Part shown: positions 45,188 to 55,236 of the stretch, in pieces
How the letters are laid out: every line of letters begins with the position of its first letter
How positions within the stretch are numbered: position 1 is the stretch's first letter
Notes under the pieces: model-generated
Told to the model about the DNA's origin: nothing
The model's input: only the letters and a program-made list of their open reading frames with translations
Database searches by the model: none
NCBI RefSeq assembly: GCF_001263205.1
Contig: NZ_CP012333.1
Span: forward strand, 6,004,501 to 6,068,500
Reading direction: 5' to 3'
DNA length: 64,000 nucleotides
DNA from: Labilithrix luteola
GTDB lineage: Bacteria > Myxococcota_A > Polyangia > Polyangiales > Polyangiaceae
Translations under genes and position numbers: made by a program

Positions 45188-46981
45188 ATGAGCGAGGCGC
45201 GCCATATCTACGACATCGGCATTGTCGGCAACTGCGCGTACGTCGCGCACGTCGACGCGAGGGCCCGTGTCGTCTGGATGTGTCTTCCCCGATTCGACAG
45301 CAGCTGCGTCTTCGGCCACCTGCTCGATCGCGAACGCGGTGGGGAGTTCTCGATCGCGAGCGACGAGGAAAGAGTGCAGAGCGCTCGGCAGGAGTATGTT
45401 TGGAATACGAACGTACTCGTTACGACGATCGAGACGGCGGACGGAGCCTTTCGTGTCACGGACTGCGCGCCGCGATTTCGCCAGTTCGGTCGCTCGTTCA
45501 AGCCGCTCATGCTCGTGCGAAAGGTCGAGCCGATTGCAGGCACCCCTCGCGTCCGCATCGTGTGCCGCCCGCGGGGCGACTATGGGCGCGTTCTACCGAA
45601 CACATACATTCAGAGCAATCACCTCCGCTACGACCTCGACGGGGAGATCGTGCGGCTCAATACGAACGTACCTCTCAGCTACATCGCCGGCGAGCGAAGC
45701 TTCGTCCTCAGTGAGAAGAAATACCTGATCCTCACGTGGGGGGCCCCGCTCGAGCGCGCGCTGGAGGACACGGCCGAAGAGTACGTCCGCCGGACCGTTC
45801 AATACTGGCAGAAATGGGTCGAACGCTGCGCTATCGGACGCTTCTACCAGCAGGAGGTCATTCGATCGGCGCTCGTGCTGAAGCTCCACCAGTTCGAGGA
45901 TACGGGCGCCATCATCGCGTCCGCCACGACGAGCCTGCCGGAGCATCCCGAGAGCGGCCGCAACTGGGACTACCGCTATTGCTGGCTACGCGATGCCCAC
46001 TTCACGCTCACGGCGTTGAATCGAATCGGACAGTTCGAGGAGATGAAGCGCTTCGCGCAATTCATCGAGAACATCGCCGCGTCGGCAACGCAAAGTCGAT
46101 ATCCGCCAGTCGTTCGCATCGATGGCGATTTCGAGCTTCCCGAGGCGATCGTCCCAATGAAGGGATACGACGGAAGCAACACGGTCCGCATCGGAAACGC
46201 CGCGGCCACCCAGGTGCAGAACGACAGTTACGGGCAGATCATCTATGCGCTGCTGATGCTCTACGTCGACGAGCGCTTTCCAAGCGAACCCCGGTCGGCA
46301 TCGAAGCGCCTCATCGCGACGCTGCTGGGCATCATCGAAAGCTGCCTCGACCAGCCCGACGCGAGTCTGTGGGAGTTCCGCGAGCTCACCCGACGGCATT
46401 GTTACACGTCGCTCTGCCACTGGGTGGGCGCCAAGTCGGCGCAGAAGATCGCGCGTGCGCTCGACGACCGCGAGATGCGTCGCGCAGCAACGCGTTTGAC
46501 GGCGCGCTCCGAGCGGCTCATCGAGGCTTGCTACGACGCCAGTGTCGGCGCGTACATGCAAGAGCCTGGGAGCAAGTACGTCGACGCGAGTGCGCTTCAG
46601 TTGATCATTCTGAACTACCTCGACACGCGTTCGGAGCGAGCCGCGCGCCATCTCGTGGCGCTGGAGGAGAGGCTCATGGCGGGCGGTGGCCTCCTGCATC
46701 GATACACGCACGCCGACGACTTCGGAGCTCCGGCGTCTGCGTTTCTCGTGTGCTCGTTCTGGTACGTCGAGGCTCTCGCCGCGATGGGGCGCATCGAAGA
46801 TGCTCTGCGCGAGCTCGATATCCTTCTCCGCTATTCGAACGGACTCGGCCTCTTCAGCGAGGACGTCGACCCGAAGACCGGCGGGCAATGGGGGAACTTT
46901 CCACAGACGTACAGCCACGTCGGTCTCATCAACGCCGTGCTCCGGATCACGAGCAAGATCGATTATCCGGAGTTTTACTGA
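45188..46981 (+). CDS. Glycoside hydrolase family 15 (glucoamylase/trehalase-like)
   Basis: 597 residues without a signal peptide, so cytoplasmic. The N-terminal beta domain opens YDIGIVGNCAYVAHVDARAR. The (alpha/alpha)6 barrel has RNWDYRYCWLRDAHFTL (about 258-275), QVQNDSYGQIIYALL, SLWEFRE with the candidate acid Glu, and GLFSEDVDPKTGGQWGNFPQ with the candidate base Glu. GH15 members hydrolyse starch, isomaltose or trehalose; the GNFPQTYSH tail resembles the trehalase/dextranase-type branch, but the substrate is not certain. Co-transcribed with the response regulator (six-base gap). Confidence 0.9.
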   Translation: MSEARHIYDIGIVGNCAYVAHVDARARVVWMCLPRFDSSCVFGHLLDRERGGEFSIASDEERVQSARQEYVWNTNVLVTTIETADGAFRVTDCAPRFRQFGRSFKPLMLVRKVEPIAGTPRVRIVCRPRGDYGRVLPNTYIQSNHLRYDLDGEIVRLNTNVPLSYIAGERSFVLSEKKYLILTWGAPLERALEDTAEEYVRRTVQYWQKWVERCAIGRFYQQEVIRSALVLKLHQFEDTGAIIASATTSLPEHPESGRNWDYRYCWLRDAHFTLTALNRIGQFEEMKRFAQFIENIAASATQSRYPPVVRIDGDFELPEAIVPMKGYDGSNTVRIGNAAATQVQNDSYGQIIYALLMLYVDERFPSEPRSASKRLIATLLGIIESCLDQPDASLWEFRELTRRHCYTSLCHWVGAKSAQKIARALDDREMRRAATRLTARSERLIEACYDASVGAYMQEPGSKYVDASALQLIILNYLDTRSERAARHLVALEERLMAGGGLLHRYTHADDFGAPASAFLVCSFWYVEALAAMGRIEDALRELDILLRYSNGLGLFSEDVDPKTGGQWGNFPQTYSHVGLINAVLRITSKIDYPEFY

Positions 46982-47036
46982 CTTGTCGATGGCGTGTGCA
47001 GCGGGCCCGTCGTGCGCGAGCACCTGCTTTCCCTTC

Positions 47037-48296
47037 TTACCGGATATCCGCGATACCAAACGAAGGGGCCGGTGAGATTCCGCCCGTGCACGCACATGTC
47101 GATTGGGTGGAGGTGTTGATCCTTATACGACCAACAGCGCCGCCGCTGCCGCCGTTGCTCGTGTTGACCCAACCACCGGTACACCCCGAAATCTCGCTTC
47201 CGACCACGCCCGCCTCGGCATTCCTGACCGCAGCGCTGCCAGCGCCGCCGGAACCGCCAGTCGTATATCCAAAGAGTTGGCACCCGTGGCCATTGTTGCC
47301 GGGACCGCCCGGGGCTGGGCTTTTGCCAGGAGCGCCATCGGCGCCGGGTCCCCCCGAGGCTCGCTGCCCCGAGGCGCTGTTGGAGCCTCCTCCTCCTCCT
47401 CCGCCGCCGTTGGCCGAAATCGATCCCAAGACCGCTACCGCCGGTGCTTCGACGAGAATGCCCCCGCCACTGCCGCCTCCTGCACCGTTGGCCGCTGGTC
47501 CCGCTCCGCCGCCGCCACCGTTCGCCGCTAGAACCCCGGCGGAACCGAGCTCGATTTGCTCGCCCGCCGACAGCTGCAGCGCGCCGCCCCCTCCGCCACC
47601 TTGCGACGTGGGGCCGTCGTTCGTGGATTGCCCGTCCATTCCACCGAGCAGGGGCACGAGCGAATCGGTTCCGTAGACGAAGGCTGCTCCCGGACCACCG
47701 CCGACGACACCGAAACTTCCACCGGCGGCAATCATGGTCGAACTGGTGACAAGATCGGTATACATCCTGCTCGCTCCGGCGCCGGATTTGTCGGCCTTTG
47801 CGGAGACGTCGATCTTGCCGTCGATGCGGAGCGTTCTGGCTGCGAAAATGGCAAGTGCCCGCGAGCCAGTCACGGACAGTGTTCCAATGACGGTCAGCGC
47901 CGTGACGCGGCACACGCACGCGTCGATGCCGTCGGCTGGAGCGCTCACGGGGACGCAGTCACCGATGGCCGACGTCGACGAGCAGTCCGCCGAAGTATCG
48001 AACGTCGCGTCCCCGATCGTGCGAGCGATCCCGTTGTCGACGAGCTGGCCGAACGTGGCGCCGTTCGACGGAACGAGTCCATGGAAGTCCGTAGCGACGT
48101 CCTGCTGCGACCCGTCGACCGGCGCCGACGCGTCGATTGTCGGCGACGAGGGACCGCCATCTCCTTCGTCGCCGAGGTCAGCCGAACCATCGGTGCCGGC
48201 AGCGTCCGGACGCGCGAGAGTGTATTCCCAGTCTTCACCGACGAGGGGGCCGCATCCGGTGCACAGCATGACGAACACGAGAAGTGAGCAACGCAT
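47037..48296 (-). CDS. Glycine-rich surface lipoprotein
   Basis: 419 residues from the Met before the hydrophobic signal, lipobox at Cys15 (CTGC). An Asp/Ser/Gly linker leads to a region with ADCSSTSAIGDCVP, CVCRVTALTVIGTLSVTGSR and a parallel-beta-like pattern (ARTLRIDGKIDVSAKADKSG). It then becomes strongly glycine-rich (QGGGGGGALQLSAGEQIELG, NGGGGGAGPAANGAGGGSGG). Alternating Gly-rich turns and short strands suggest a surface beta-helix. No enzyme motif. A longer in-frame upstream extension has no signal and was rejected. Confidence 0.7.
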   Translation of the reverse strand: MRCSLLVFVMLCTGCGPLVGEDWEYTLARPDAAGTDGSADLGDEGDGGPSSPTIDASAPVDGSQQDVATDFHGLVPSNGATFGQLVDNGIARTIGDATFDTSADCSSTSAIGDCVPVSAPADGIDACVCRVTALTVIGTLSVTGSRALAIFAARTLRIDGKIDVSAKADKSGAGASRMYTDLVTSSTMIAAGGSFGVVGGGPGAAFVYGTDSLVPLLGGMDGQSTNDGPTSQGGGGGGALQLSAGEQIELGSAGVLAANGGGGGAGPAANGAGGGSGGGILVEAPAVAVLGSISANGGGGGGGGSNSASGQRASGGPGADGAPGKSPAPGGPGNNGHGCQLFGYTTGGSGGAGSAAVRNAEAGVVGSEISGCTGGWVNTSNGGSGGAVGRIRINTSTQSTCACTGGISPAPSFGIADIR

Positions 48297-48573
48297 GCGA
48301 TGTTGACGCAGCAACCGCCGCGAGGTCGCAAAGCTCTGACCTATGCCGACCGCGCGCGCAACGAGCAGGGGCACGTCGGATGCTCTGTCACAAGTTGCGC
48401 CACGAGCGCGCGCCGAAGCCCCTGCTGACCGCTGCGGGGCGGGCGAGGGGAGGAGCTTCCCGCGCTCGTCAGACTCACCGCTGCAGCTGGTTTCGTGAAT
48501 TCGCAACATCGGATTCTCCTTTGAGCCCTCGGGAGCGAGGTCCCCCTCGTTGAAGTCGCGCGGCATCGGAGAA

Positions 48574-50538
48574 TCAGTTGCAGCCGGCCACGACCATGCC
48601 GGTACACGGCAGGGAGGACGGCTGCTCGCTGCAGGCCGTGTCTGCTGCGTACACGATGACGTAGGCGCCCCGCAGGATATGGGTGTCGTAGGTGATCCGC
48701 CCGCTGGGCGGGAAGGAAGCCGTCGTTGCGGTGCCGTGCGCTTTCCCGACGAACGAGAGAGCTCCGCGATCCGTCGTACTCGTGGGTACGTCGGTACCCC
48801 GGAGCGTCACGCGTCCATTTACCCTCGCCGAAGCGATATCGATGTCGAGTGCGCCGCTGTTCGTCAGCGAGACGGACCCTCGGAGTGTTCCTGCGTTGCA
48901 GGGCATCGGCATGGCCGCGTCGTCGCAGGCTGCGCCTCCATATCCGACGTCGTAGGTCCCCGACAGAAGGCGAGTCGTGTACGTCGCGTCCGGTAGGATG
49001 TCGACGAAGACGGCGGAAGCGCTTGGCTCCCCTCGCTGGCTCGGGTCGTTCGGGTCTATCGGTTGACTCGGCTTGCTCGCTGGCGGGGCGAACGTGATGC
49101 TCGCAGTTGCGTCGACCGGGAGCGATCCGCCGTTGAGCGTCACCTTGCCCTCGATGGTCACCACCGGAAGATCGATATCGAGGGCCCCGCCTCCGTGAGA
49201 CAGCGAGACCGTCCTGAGTTTGCCGCCGTTGCAGGGCAAGGATCCATTCGTGGTGCAACTCGAAGGCGCGAAGCCTACGTCGTAATTGCCAACCACGAGA
49301 ATCGCCGAGTACGTGCCATTCGGCAGAATCGAAATGTTCGCTTCCCCTCCTGTCGTGGTGAACGAAAGAGCCGCGCTCTCGCTCGCGAGAATGGGGGCGC
49401 CGTTGACCGTCACCTTGCCGTTGACGCTGGCGGTTTTTACGTCGACGTCGAGGGTACCGTCGTTCGAGATCGGGACGCTCGGAAGGACGATGCCCCCGCT
49501 ACGGGGAAGGGGCGAGCCCGAGGGGGCGTTTGGAACGCCGGAGTAGCCGATCGCATACGTTCCAGGGAGAAGCGCGAGGGCGTAGTTGCCGTCGGTCCCG
49601 ATCGAGGCGGACGCGCCGTCCCAGAGGTTCTTCGCTGCTGTCTTTGCCGGGGAGGACGAAAAAGTGACCGAGCCACCACGCGTCGTACCGCTCATCTTCG
49701 TGCCGTCGAGCGAGACGCTGCCGCGAGCGACGACCATCGGCACATCGACGTCGAGCACGCCCGATTTCGTGAGGTTCACGCCGGGGTTGATGACTCCGCT
49801 GTTGCACGGCATGAACGTGTCGCATGCGGGCCCGGCGTGTGCGTATCCAACATCGTACGTCCCTGGAAAAAGGCGCGCCTGGTACTTCTGCGTGGGCGCT
49901 GGAATCGTCACGGCCGACGCACCGGATGTCTCCGAGAATGTGAGGATGGGGCCGAAGGGAGGGAAAGCGTGGCCCTCGAGGGTGATCTTGCCCTCGACGA
50001 GCACGGTCGTCAGATCGAGGTCGAAGACGCCGTCGGCCGTGAGCACAACGCCCTTCTGGAGGACGCGCGCGTTGCACGGCCAAGCGCCGGGAGTCCCTCC
50101 GTTCATGCAGCCGTGCGTATCCGGTTCGTAGCCGATGTCGTAGGTCCCTGGGGCCAGCGTGGCTTCGTACTGGTCGTCGGCCTTGATCGGTGCGCTCGTC
50201 CGTCCGCTGGCCCCGTTGGCCGCGCTGGCCGTAAAGGTGATCCGCCCCGCATGCGTGGCGTCCGCTTTTGCACCATCGACGGTCACGCGCCCGCCGACGT
50301 GAACGGCCTGGAGGTCGACGTCATACGTCCCATCACTCTCGAAGTCGACGCCCTTGCAGGTCGCGTAGGGATCCGCATCGCCGCTGGCATCTGGAGTGCC
50401 ATCGCCGAGCGCCGCGCCGCCGTCTCCATCGCTCGTGCCATCGGCGGCGTTGTTGACCGCGCCGCTCGAGCACGCGGCGACGATGGTCATCGCGACCATC
50501 GAGCTTCCACCAAAGAACGTCGAGAGAAGCTTCTTCAT
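48574..50538 (-). CDS. Lipoprotein with six carboxypeptidase-regulatory-like repeats
   Basis: 654 residues, lipobox at Cys23 (VAAC). Six repeats of about 95-100 residues follow, each reading roughly VEGKVTLNG, LSFTTTG or TFSETSG, a Tyr then PGTYDVGYA, a Cys, MPCNSG or LPCNGG, and SGALDIDI. The PGTYDVGY and Cys-Asn elements are kept in nearly every copy, so each repeat is probably a beta-sandwich with one disulfide. The array could form a rod projecting from the cell surface. No named function. The next gene upstream is divergent. Confidence 0.72.
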   Translation of the reverse strand: MKKLLSTFFGGSSMVAMTIVAACSSGAVNNAADGTSDGDGGAALGDGTPDASGDADPYATCKGVDFESDGTYDVDLQAVHVGGRVTVDGAKADATHAGRITFTASAANGASGRTSAPIKADDQYEATLAPGTYDIGYEPDTHGCMNGGTPGAWPCNARVLQKGVVLTADGVFDLDLTTVLVEGKITLEGHAFPPFGPILTFSETSGASAVTIPAPTQKYQARLFPGTYDVGYAHAGPACDTFMPCNSGVINPGVNLTKSGVLDVDVPMVVARGSVSLDGTKMSGTTRGGSVTFSSSPAKTAAKNLWDGASASIGTDGNYALALLPGTYAIGYSGVPNAPSGSPLPRSGGIVLPSVPISNDGTLDVDVKTASVNGKVTVNGAPILASESAALSFTTTGGEANISILPNGTYSAILVVGNYDVGFAPSSCTTNGSLPCNGGKLRTVSLSHGGGALDIDLPVVTIEGKVTLNGGSLPVDATASITFAPPASKPSQPIDPNDPSQRGEPSASAVFVDILPDATYTTRLLSGTYDVGYGGAACDDAAMPMPCNAGTLRGSVSLTNSGALDIDIASARVNGRVTLRGTDVPTSTTDRGALSFVGKAHGTATTASFPPSGRITYDTHILRGAYVIVYAADTACSEQPSSLPCTGMVVAGCN

Positions 50539-50629
50539 CGACTTTGAGTACGAGGTCGTTCGCCATAAACTTCCTCACGTCGCCCCGCGACCGCGGGAAG
50601 GAATTCGATGCGCGCCCGTAACTCACGAC

Positions 50630-51730
50630 ATGCATCTCAAGAACGCCTTCTCTGCGCTCGTCCTCGCGGCCGCGGGCATCGTCGCCTGTTCATCTGGCAC
50701 TCCGAGTGCCAGTGGTGCATCGGGAGGCTCCTTGCCGGCGGGCGGTGAGGACGAGACGGCGCGAGACGGAGGGGCATCCGACCCTTCTTCGCCGCAAGAG
50801 GGCGCTGGGAAGTGCGCGAATGACTGCGGGCCGAACCAAGTCTGCTCCGACGGTGCGTGCGTGGACCTTCCCAAGACTTGTCCGTGCCCGGTCGAGTCCT
50901 ACTGCGACCTCGCGACGAATTCGTGCAAAGTCGGATGCACGAAGCACGAGGAATGCAGCAAGGGCCGCTTCTGCGACGTTGCCGCTCGCATCTGCAAGGA
51001 CGGATGCCGCTCGGCGGACGACTGCGCGAAGCCGGAGAACGGCGTCGCCGCATGCAACGAGGGAACGTGCTCCGTGACTTGCGATGCCAAGTTTCATGCG
51101 TGCGGTGACGCATGCAAGTCCGATAGGGACACGACCGCCTGCGGAGCCTCGTGCACGGTGTGTCCGACGCCGGCGAACGCGACGGTGTCTTGCTACAAGG
51201 ACGCGTGCGAGATTGACTGCAACACGGGCTCCCACAAATGCGGCGCGGCTTGCGCCTTGGACACGGCGCCCGAGACCTGCGGTTCGTCGTGCACGCCCTG
51301 TCCGACGGTCACGCACGGCAAACCGACCTGCGACGGTACGAAATGCGGAATTCAGTGCGACGCGGGCTTCGCCTTGAACGGAGCGACTTGCGTCGAGGAC
51401 TGCGCGACCACCGGATGTGGCAACTTCGAATGGTGTGATCCGGTCTCTCGTCTCTGCAAAGCGGGCTGCGAACACCACAGCGAGTGCGCGTCCACCAAGT
51501 TCTGCAAGCTCTCGACGCACACCTGCGAGGACACGACGAGCAACAATGGAGGCTGTGGCGTGGGCTTTCGGTCGATCGGCACCTGCAGCGACGGGCGACA
51601 GATGTGCGTGAACGCGTCGTTGCCGACGGGGACGACCTTCAAGTTCAGTACGGCGTGCCCCGCTGGGTCGACGGCGCGCGGCTCGACCTACTGCAGCGGG
51701 CCAACCTACGTGTGCGTGCCCGACAATTGA
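50630..51730 (+). CDS. Cys-rich EGF/tenascin-like lipoprotein
   Basis: 366 residues from the ATG before a lipobox at Cys20 (GIVAC). After a Gly/Ser/Glu linker there are about eight six-to-eight-cysteine modules (CPVESYCDLATNSCKVGC, ECSKGRFCDVAARICKDGC, HKCGAACALDTAPETCGSSC), ending in a different disulfide-rich cap (GCGVGFRSIGTCSDGRQMC). It resembles other myxobacterial stalk or adhesin-like lipoproteins. Function unknown. It is divergent from the repeat lipoprotein at 48574, and the two may be surface partners. Confidence 0.72.
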   Translation: MHLKNAFSALVLAAAGIVACSSGTPSASGASGGSLPAGGEDETARDGGASDPSSPQEGAGKCANDCGPNQVCSDGACVDLPKTCPCPVESYCDLATNSCKVGCTKHEECSKGRFCDVAARICKDGCRSADDCAKPENGVAACNEGTCSVTCDAKFHACGDACKSDRDTTACGASCTVCPTPANATVSCYKDACEIDCNTGSHKCGAACALDTAPETCGSSCTPCPTVTHGKPTCDGTKCGIQCDAGFALNGATCVEDCATTGCGNFEWCDPVSRLCKAGCEHHSECASTKFCKLSTHTCEDTTSNNGGCGVGFRSIGTCSDGRQMCVNASLPTGTTFKFSTACPAGSTARGSTYCSGPTYVCVPDN

Positions 51731-51804
51731 ACGGAGTCCCAGCCGCCCGCGCGGACGCGGACTGCCGGAGTGACGTTTGACAGTGGAGGGGCCAAGGAAG
51801 AGAC

Positions 51805-52434
51805 ATGAATAGACGTTCGATTGTCGTCCTTGGGTTGATGATCGTCGGATGCTCGAACGCGAGCCCGCCGCAGCGACCCGAGGTTCCTCCTTCGACTTGG
51901 GTATCCGTCGCCCACGGAGCGAGCGTCGACGTTGGTGTCGAGCGTGCGCTTTTCGAGCAGCCTGGGGCCGCGCACTTCTTCGTCCACGTGCGGATCACGA
52001 ACAAGAGCGATGCGCCGGTCGGGGTAGATCTGCGCAACTACAACGAGGTCTTCTTCCCCAATCAATGGGGAGCTTCCGACGAGTCTCACCGGACGGTGAC
52101 CGACGAGCGCCGTTTGGTCGTGTCGCCTTTGGGCGCGGAGGCGAAGGCGGCGATTGAAGCCGACTATCGTGCCGGAAAGCTGACCAACGTTCAGCCGGGG
52201 GCCTCCGTGGATTACTATCGAGACTTCAACGCTTCGAGCCGCGACGAGGTTGGTGCTCAAGCCAAAGGGGCTCGCTACGTTCTCGTGAGCCTGGATGGGC
52301 AGCTCAACGTAACGAACGGCACGAGCGCGGAGCGGGTCGTGCCCCGTCCGGAAGACGACGCTCGCGTGATGGCCATCGACGCACCCGTCGAGTGGCAGCG
52401 TGTGCCGAGCAACGCGGTCGTGATTGCGCACTAA
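51805..52434 (+). CDS. Uncharacterised lipoprotein
   Basis: 209 residues, lipobox at Cys16 (IVGC), with an AAGGAAGAG ribosome site. The mature part is a single beta-rich domain (AAHFFVHVRITNKSDAPVGV, LRNYNEVFFPNQWG, ASVDYYRDFNASSRDEV, ARYVLVSLDGQLNVTNGTSA) that looks like an immunoglobulin-like fold. No family was recognised. Its TAA stop codon lies inside the target duplication of the MITE-like element that follows immediately. Confidence 0.65.
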   Translation: MNRRSIVVLGLMIVGCSNASPPQRPEVPPSTWVSVAHGASVDVGVERALFEQPGAAHFFVHVRITNKSDAPVGVDLRNYNEVFFPNQWGASDESHRTVTDERRLVVSPLGAEAKAAIEADYRAGKLTNVQPGASVDYYRDFNASSRDEVGAQAKGARYVLVSLDGQLNVTNGTSAERVVPRPEDDARVMAIDAPVEWQRVPSNAVVIAH

Positions 52435-52437
52435 AGG

Positions 52438-52680
52438 CAATGCCGTTCGGATAAACAGGCAGTCGTCAAATACCGACGGATTCCCCCGAGATTTTTCACA
52501 GGAAGGGCGGAAGGGCGGAAGTTATTGGGGCGGAGAACGGGCAAATCGCCCCTCGCCGCGTCGGCATCGGGGCATTCAATTCCCTCGCAATCGCAGTTGG
52601 GGCGCTCTACGCGGGGCGATAGTAAAACCTTCCGATCTTCCGACCTTCCTGTGAAAATTCTGCTTATCCGAACGGCATTG
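52438..52680 (+). mobile_element. MITE-like element, copy B
   Basis: 243 bp, non-coding. The ends are CAATGCCGTTCGGATAAACA and, inverted, CAATGCCGTTCGGATAAGCA. The nested inverted repeat pairs 52493-52521 with 52629-52657. The flanks GCACTAAAGG (52428-52437) and GCACTAAGGG (52681-52690) form a ten-base direct repeat with one mismatch. The left copy contains the stop codon of the upstream gene. Clearly related to copy A at 25983 and in the same orientation. Confidence 0.9.
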
Positions 52681-52706
52681 GCACTAAGGGAGCCGTCGTC
52701 ATGCAG

Positions 52707-53222
52707 TCAGTCCGAGCTGCTGCTGCCGGGCCCGGTCCACGTGAAGGTCGGTCGTTCCACGATGGGGCGGTCGCCCTCCTCATGGAACCTGCCAACGACC
52801 AGTTCTGACTTCAGCTCGTCAGCTGCGATTCGATGCATCGAGCTCACCGCGAACCGGTACCCCGAATACTCATTTCCGCCCTTGAATTCGGCGACGATGG
52901 CGATCTTGTGCGGGACTCCGGGCTGGAGCGAAAGATTGAGCATCAGCGGTCGATGTGCAGCGAAGCCTGCGATGAGCTCAGCGGGCGACTGAAGCGGCAC
53001 GCATTGGCGGTCGACCGTGATGCGGACGTCGGCCAGGTGGAACAGGGGACCCATGTTGTTCTCGAAGCGGACCGGAAGTGTGACGGCATCCGCGCCGCGG
53101 TAGTGTTCGAGAGCCTGCTTTGCTGCGCATTCATGGATTGGAGTCTTCGCCGGACCGGCGCATCCGAGGGCGGAGCCGACGAGTGCGAACGAAAGGAACC
53201 TGACGAGGCGCGAGCCGGACAT
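52707..53222 (-). CDS. Uncharacterised lipoprotein
   Basis: 171 residues, lipobox at Cys21 (ALGC). The sequence is a compact beta domain (HLADVRITVDRQCVPLQSPA, HKIAIVAEFKGGNEYSGYRF) ending in a Ser/Asp tail. No family is recognised. It stands alone. The MITE-like element lies past its 3' end and the sulfatase gene is upstream on the same strand. Confidence 0.62.
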   Translation of the reverse strand: MSGSRLVRFLSFALVGSALGCAGPAKTPIHECAAKQALEHYRGADAVTLPVRFENNMGPLFHLADVRITVDRQCVPLQSPAELIAGFAAHRPLMLNLSLQPGVPHKIAIVAEFKGGNEYSGYRFAVSSMHRIAADELKSELVVGRFHEEGDRPIVERPTFTWTGPGSSSSD

Positions 53223-53383
53223 CGTCGAACAAAGGAGCCTAGCTGCGCCCCGGATTCAAGTGGATGCGCCTAACGCGCCAGCCTGTGTTCGAGGCCGCGG
53301 AGGGGGACGAGCCGAGCGCGGCGGATGGTCACGTTCGGTCGAGAGCAACCGACAGTGACGGCAGCGCCGCCGCGCTCACCGAA

Positions 53384-54940
<1,557 letters not shown>

Positions 54941-55081
54941 GCCGGACCTCCAGTGTCCCAGCGGCACTGCATCCGTCGAGCCGCCTGACCGCTGCTCGGC
55001 CCACCGTGTTCTCTGCTTCTCCCGCGGACGAGCTCGCGTCGTGCACGTGATCGATGGGCACAGGCGTGACATCAAGCGGCG

Positions 55082-55192
55082 CGGCATGGGATGGCGCGCG
55101 AGATGCATTCGCGCGCTCGCGAGCGTTGCATTCTGTCGAAGGCGAGGCCGAGGCCGGCTCGCCTACATGAAGTCCGGAGGCCGTTCGAGGTG
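55082..55192 (+). pseudogene. Truncated 5' copy of the hydrolase-nitrilase gene
   Basis: The first bases (CGGCATGGGATGGCGCGCGA and seven more) are identical to those at 58052-58078. The following translation (SVAFCRRRGRGRLAYMKSGG) matches the start of the alpha/beta-hydrolase there (SVAFCRSRSGHRLAYLRWGA). It stops after about 35 codons where a fragment of the dispersed repeat joins. Interpreted as a partial duplication lying 3 kb from its parent. Confidence 0.6.
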
Positions 55193-55224
55193 ATTCTCGG
55201 TCCGTGCAAGTCGTCGCCGCAGTA
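55193..55224 (+). repeat. Double-hairpin dispersed repeat, right-end fragment (copy 5)
   Basis: Only the right end of the family is present: ATTCTCGGTCCGTGCAAGT, then CGTCGCCGCAGTA. It matches copy 2 almost base for base and ends 12 bases before the start of the ferritin-like lipoprotein gene. Confidence 0.7.
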
Positions 55225-55236
55225 TGTTGGGCGGCC

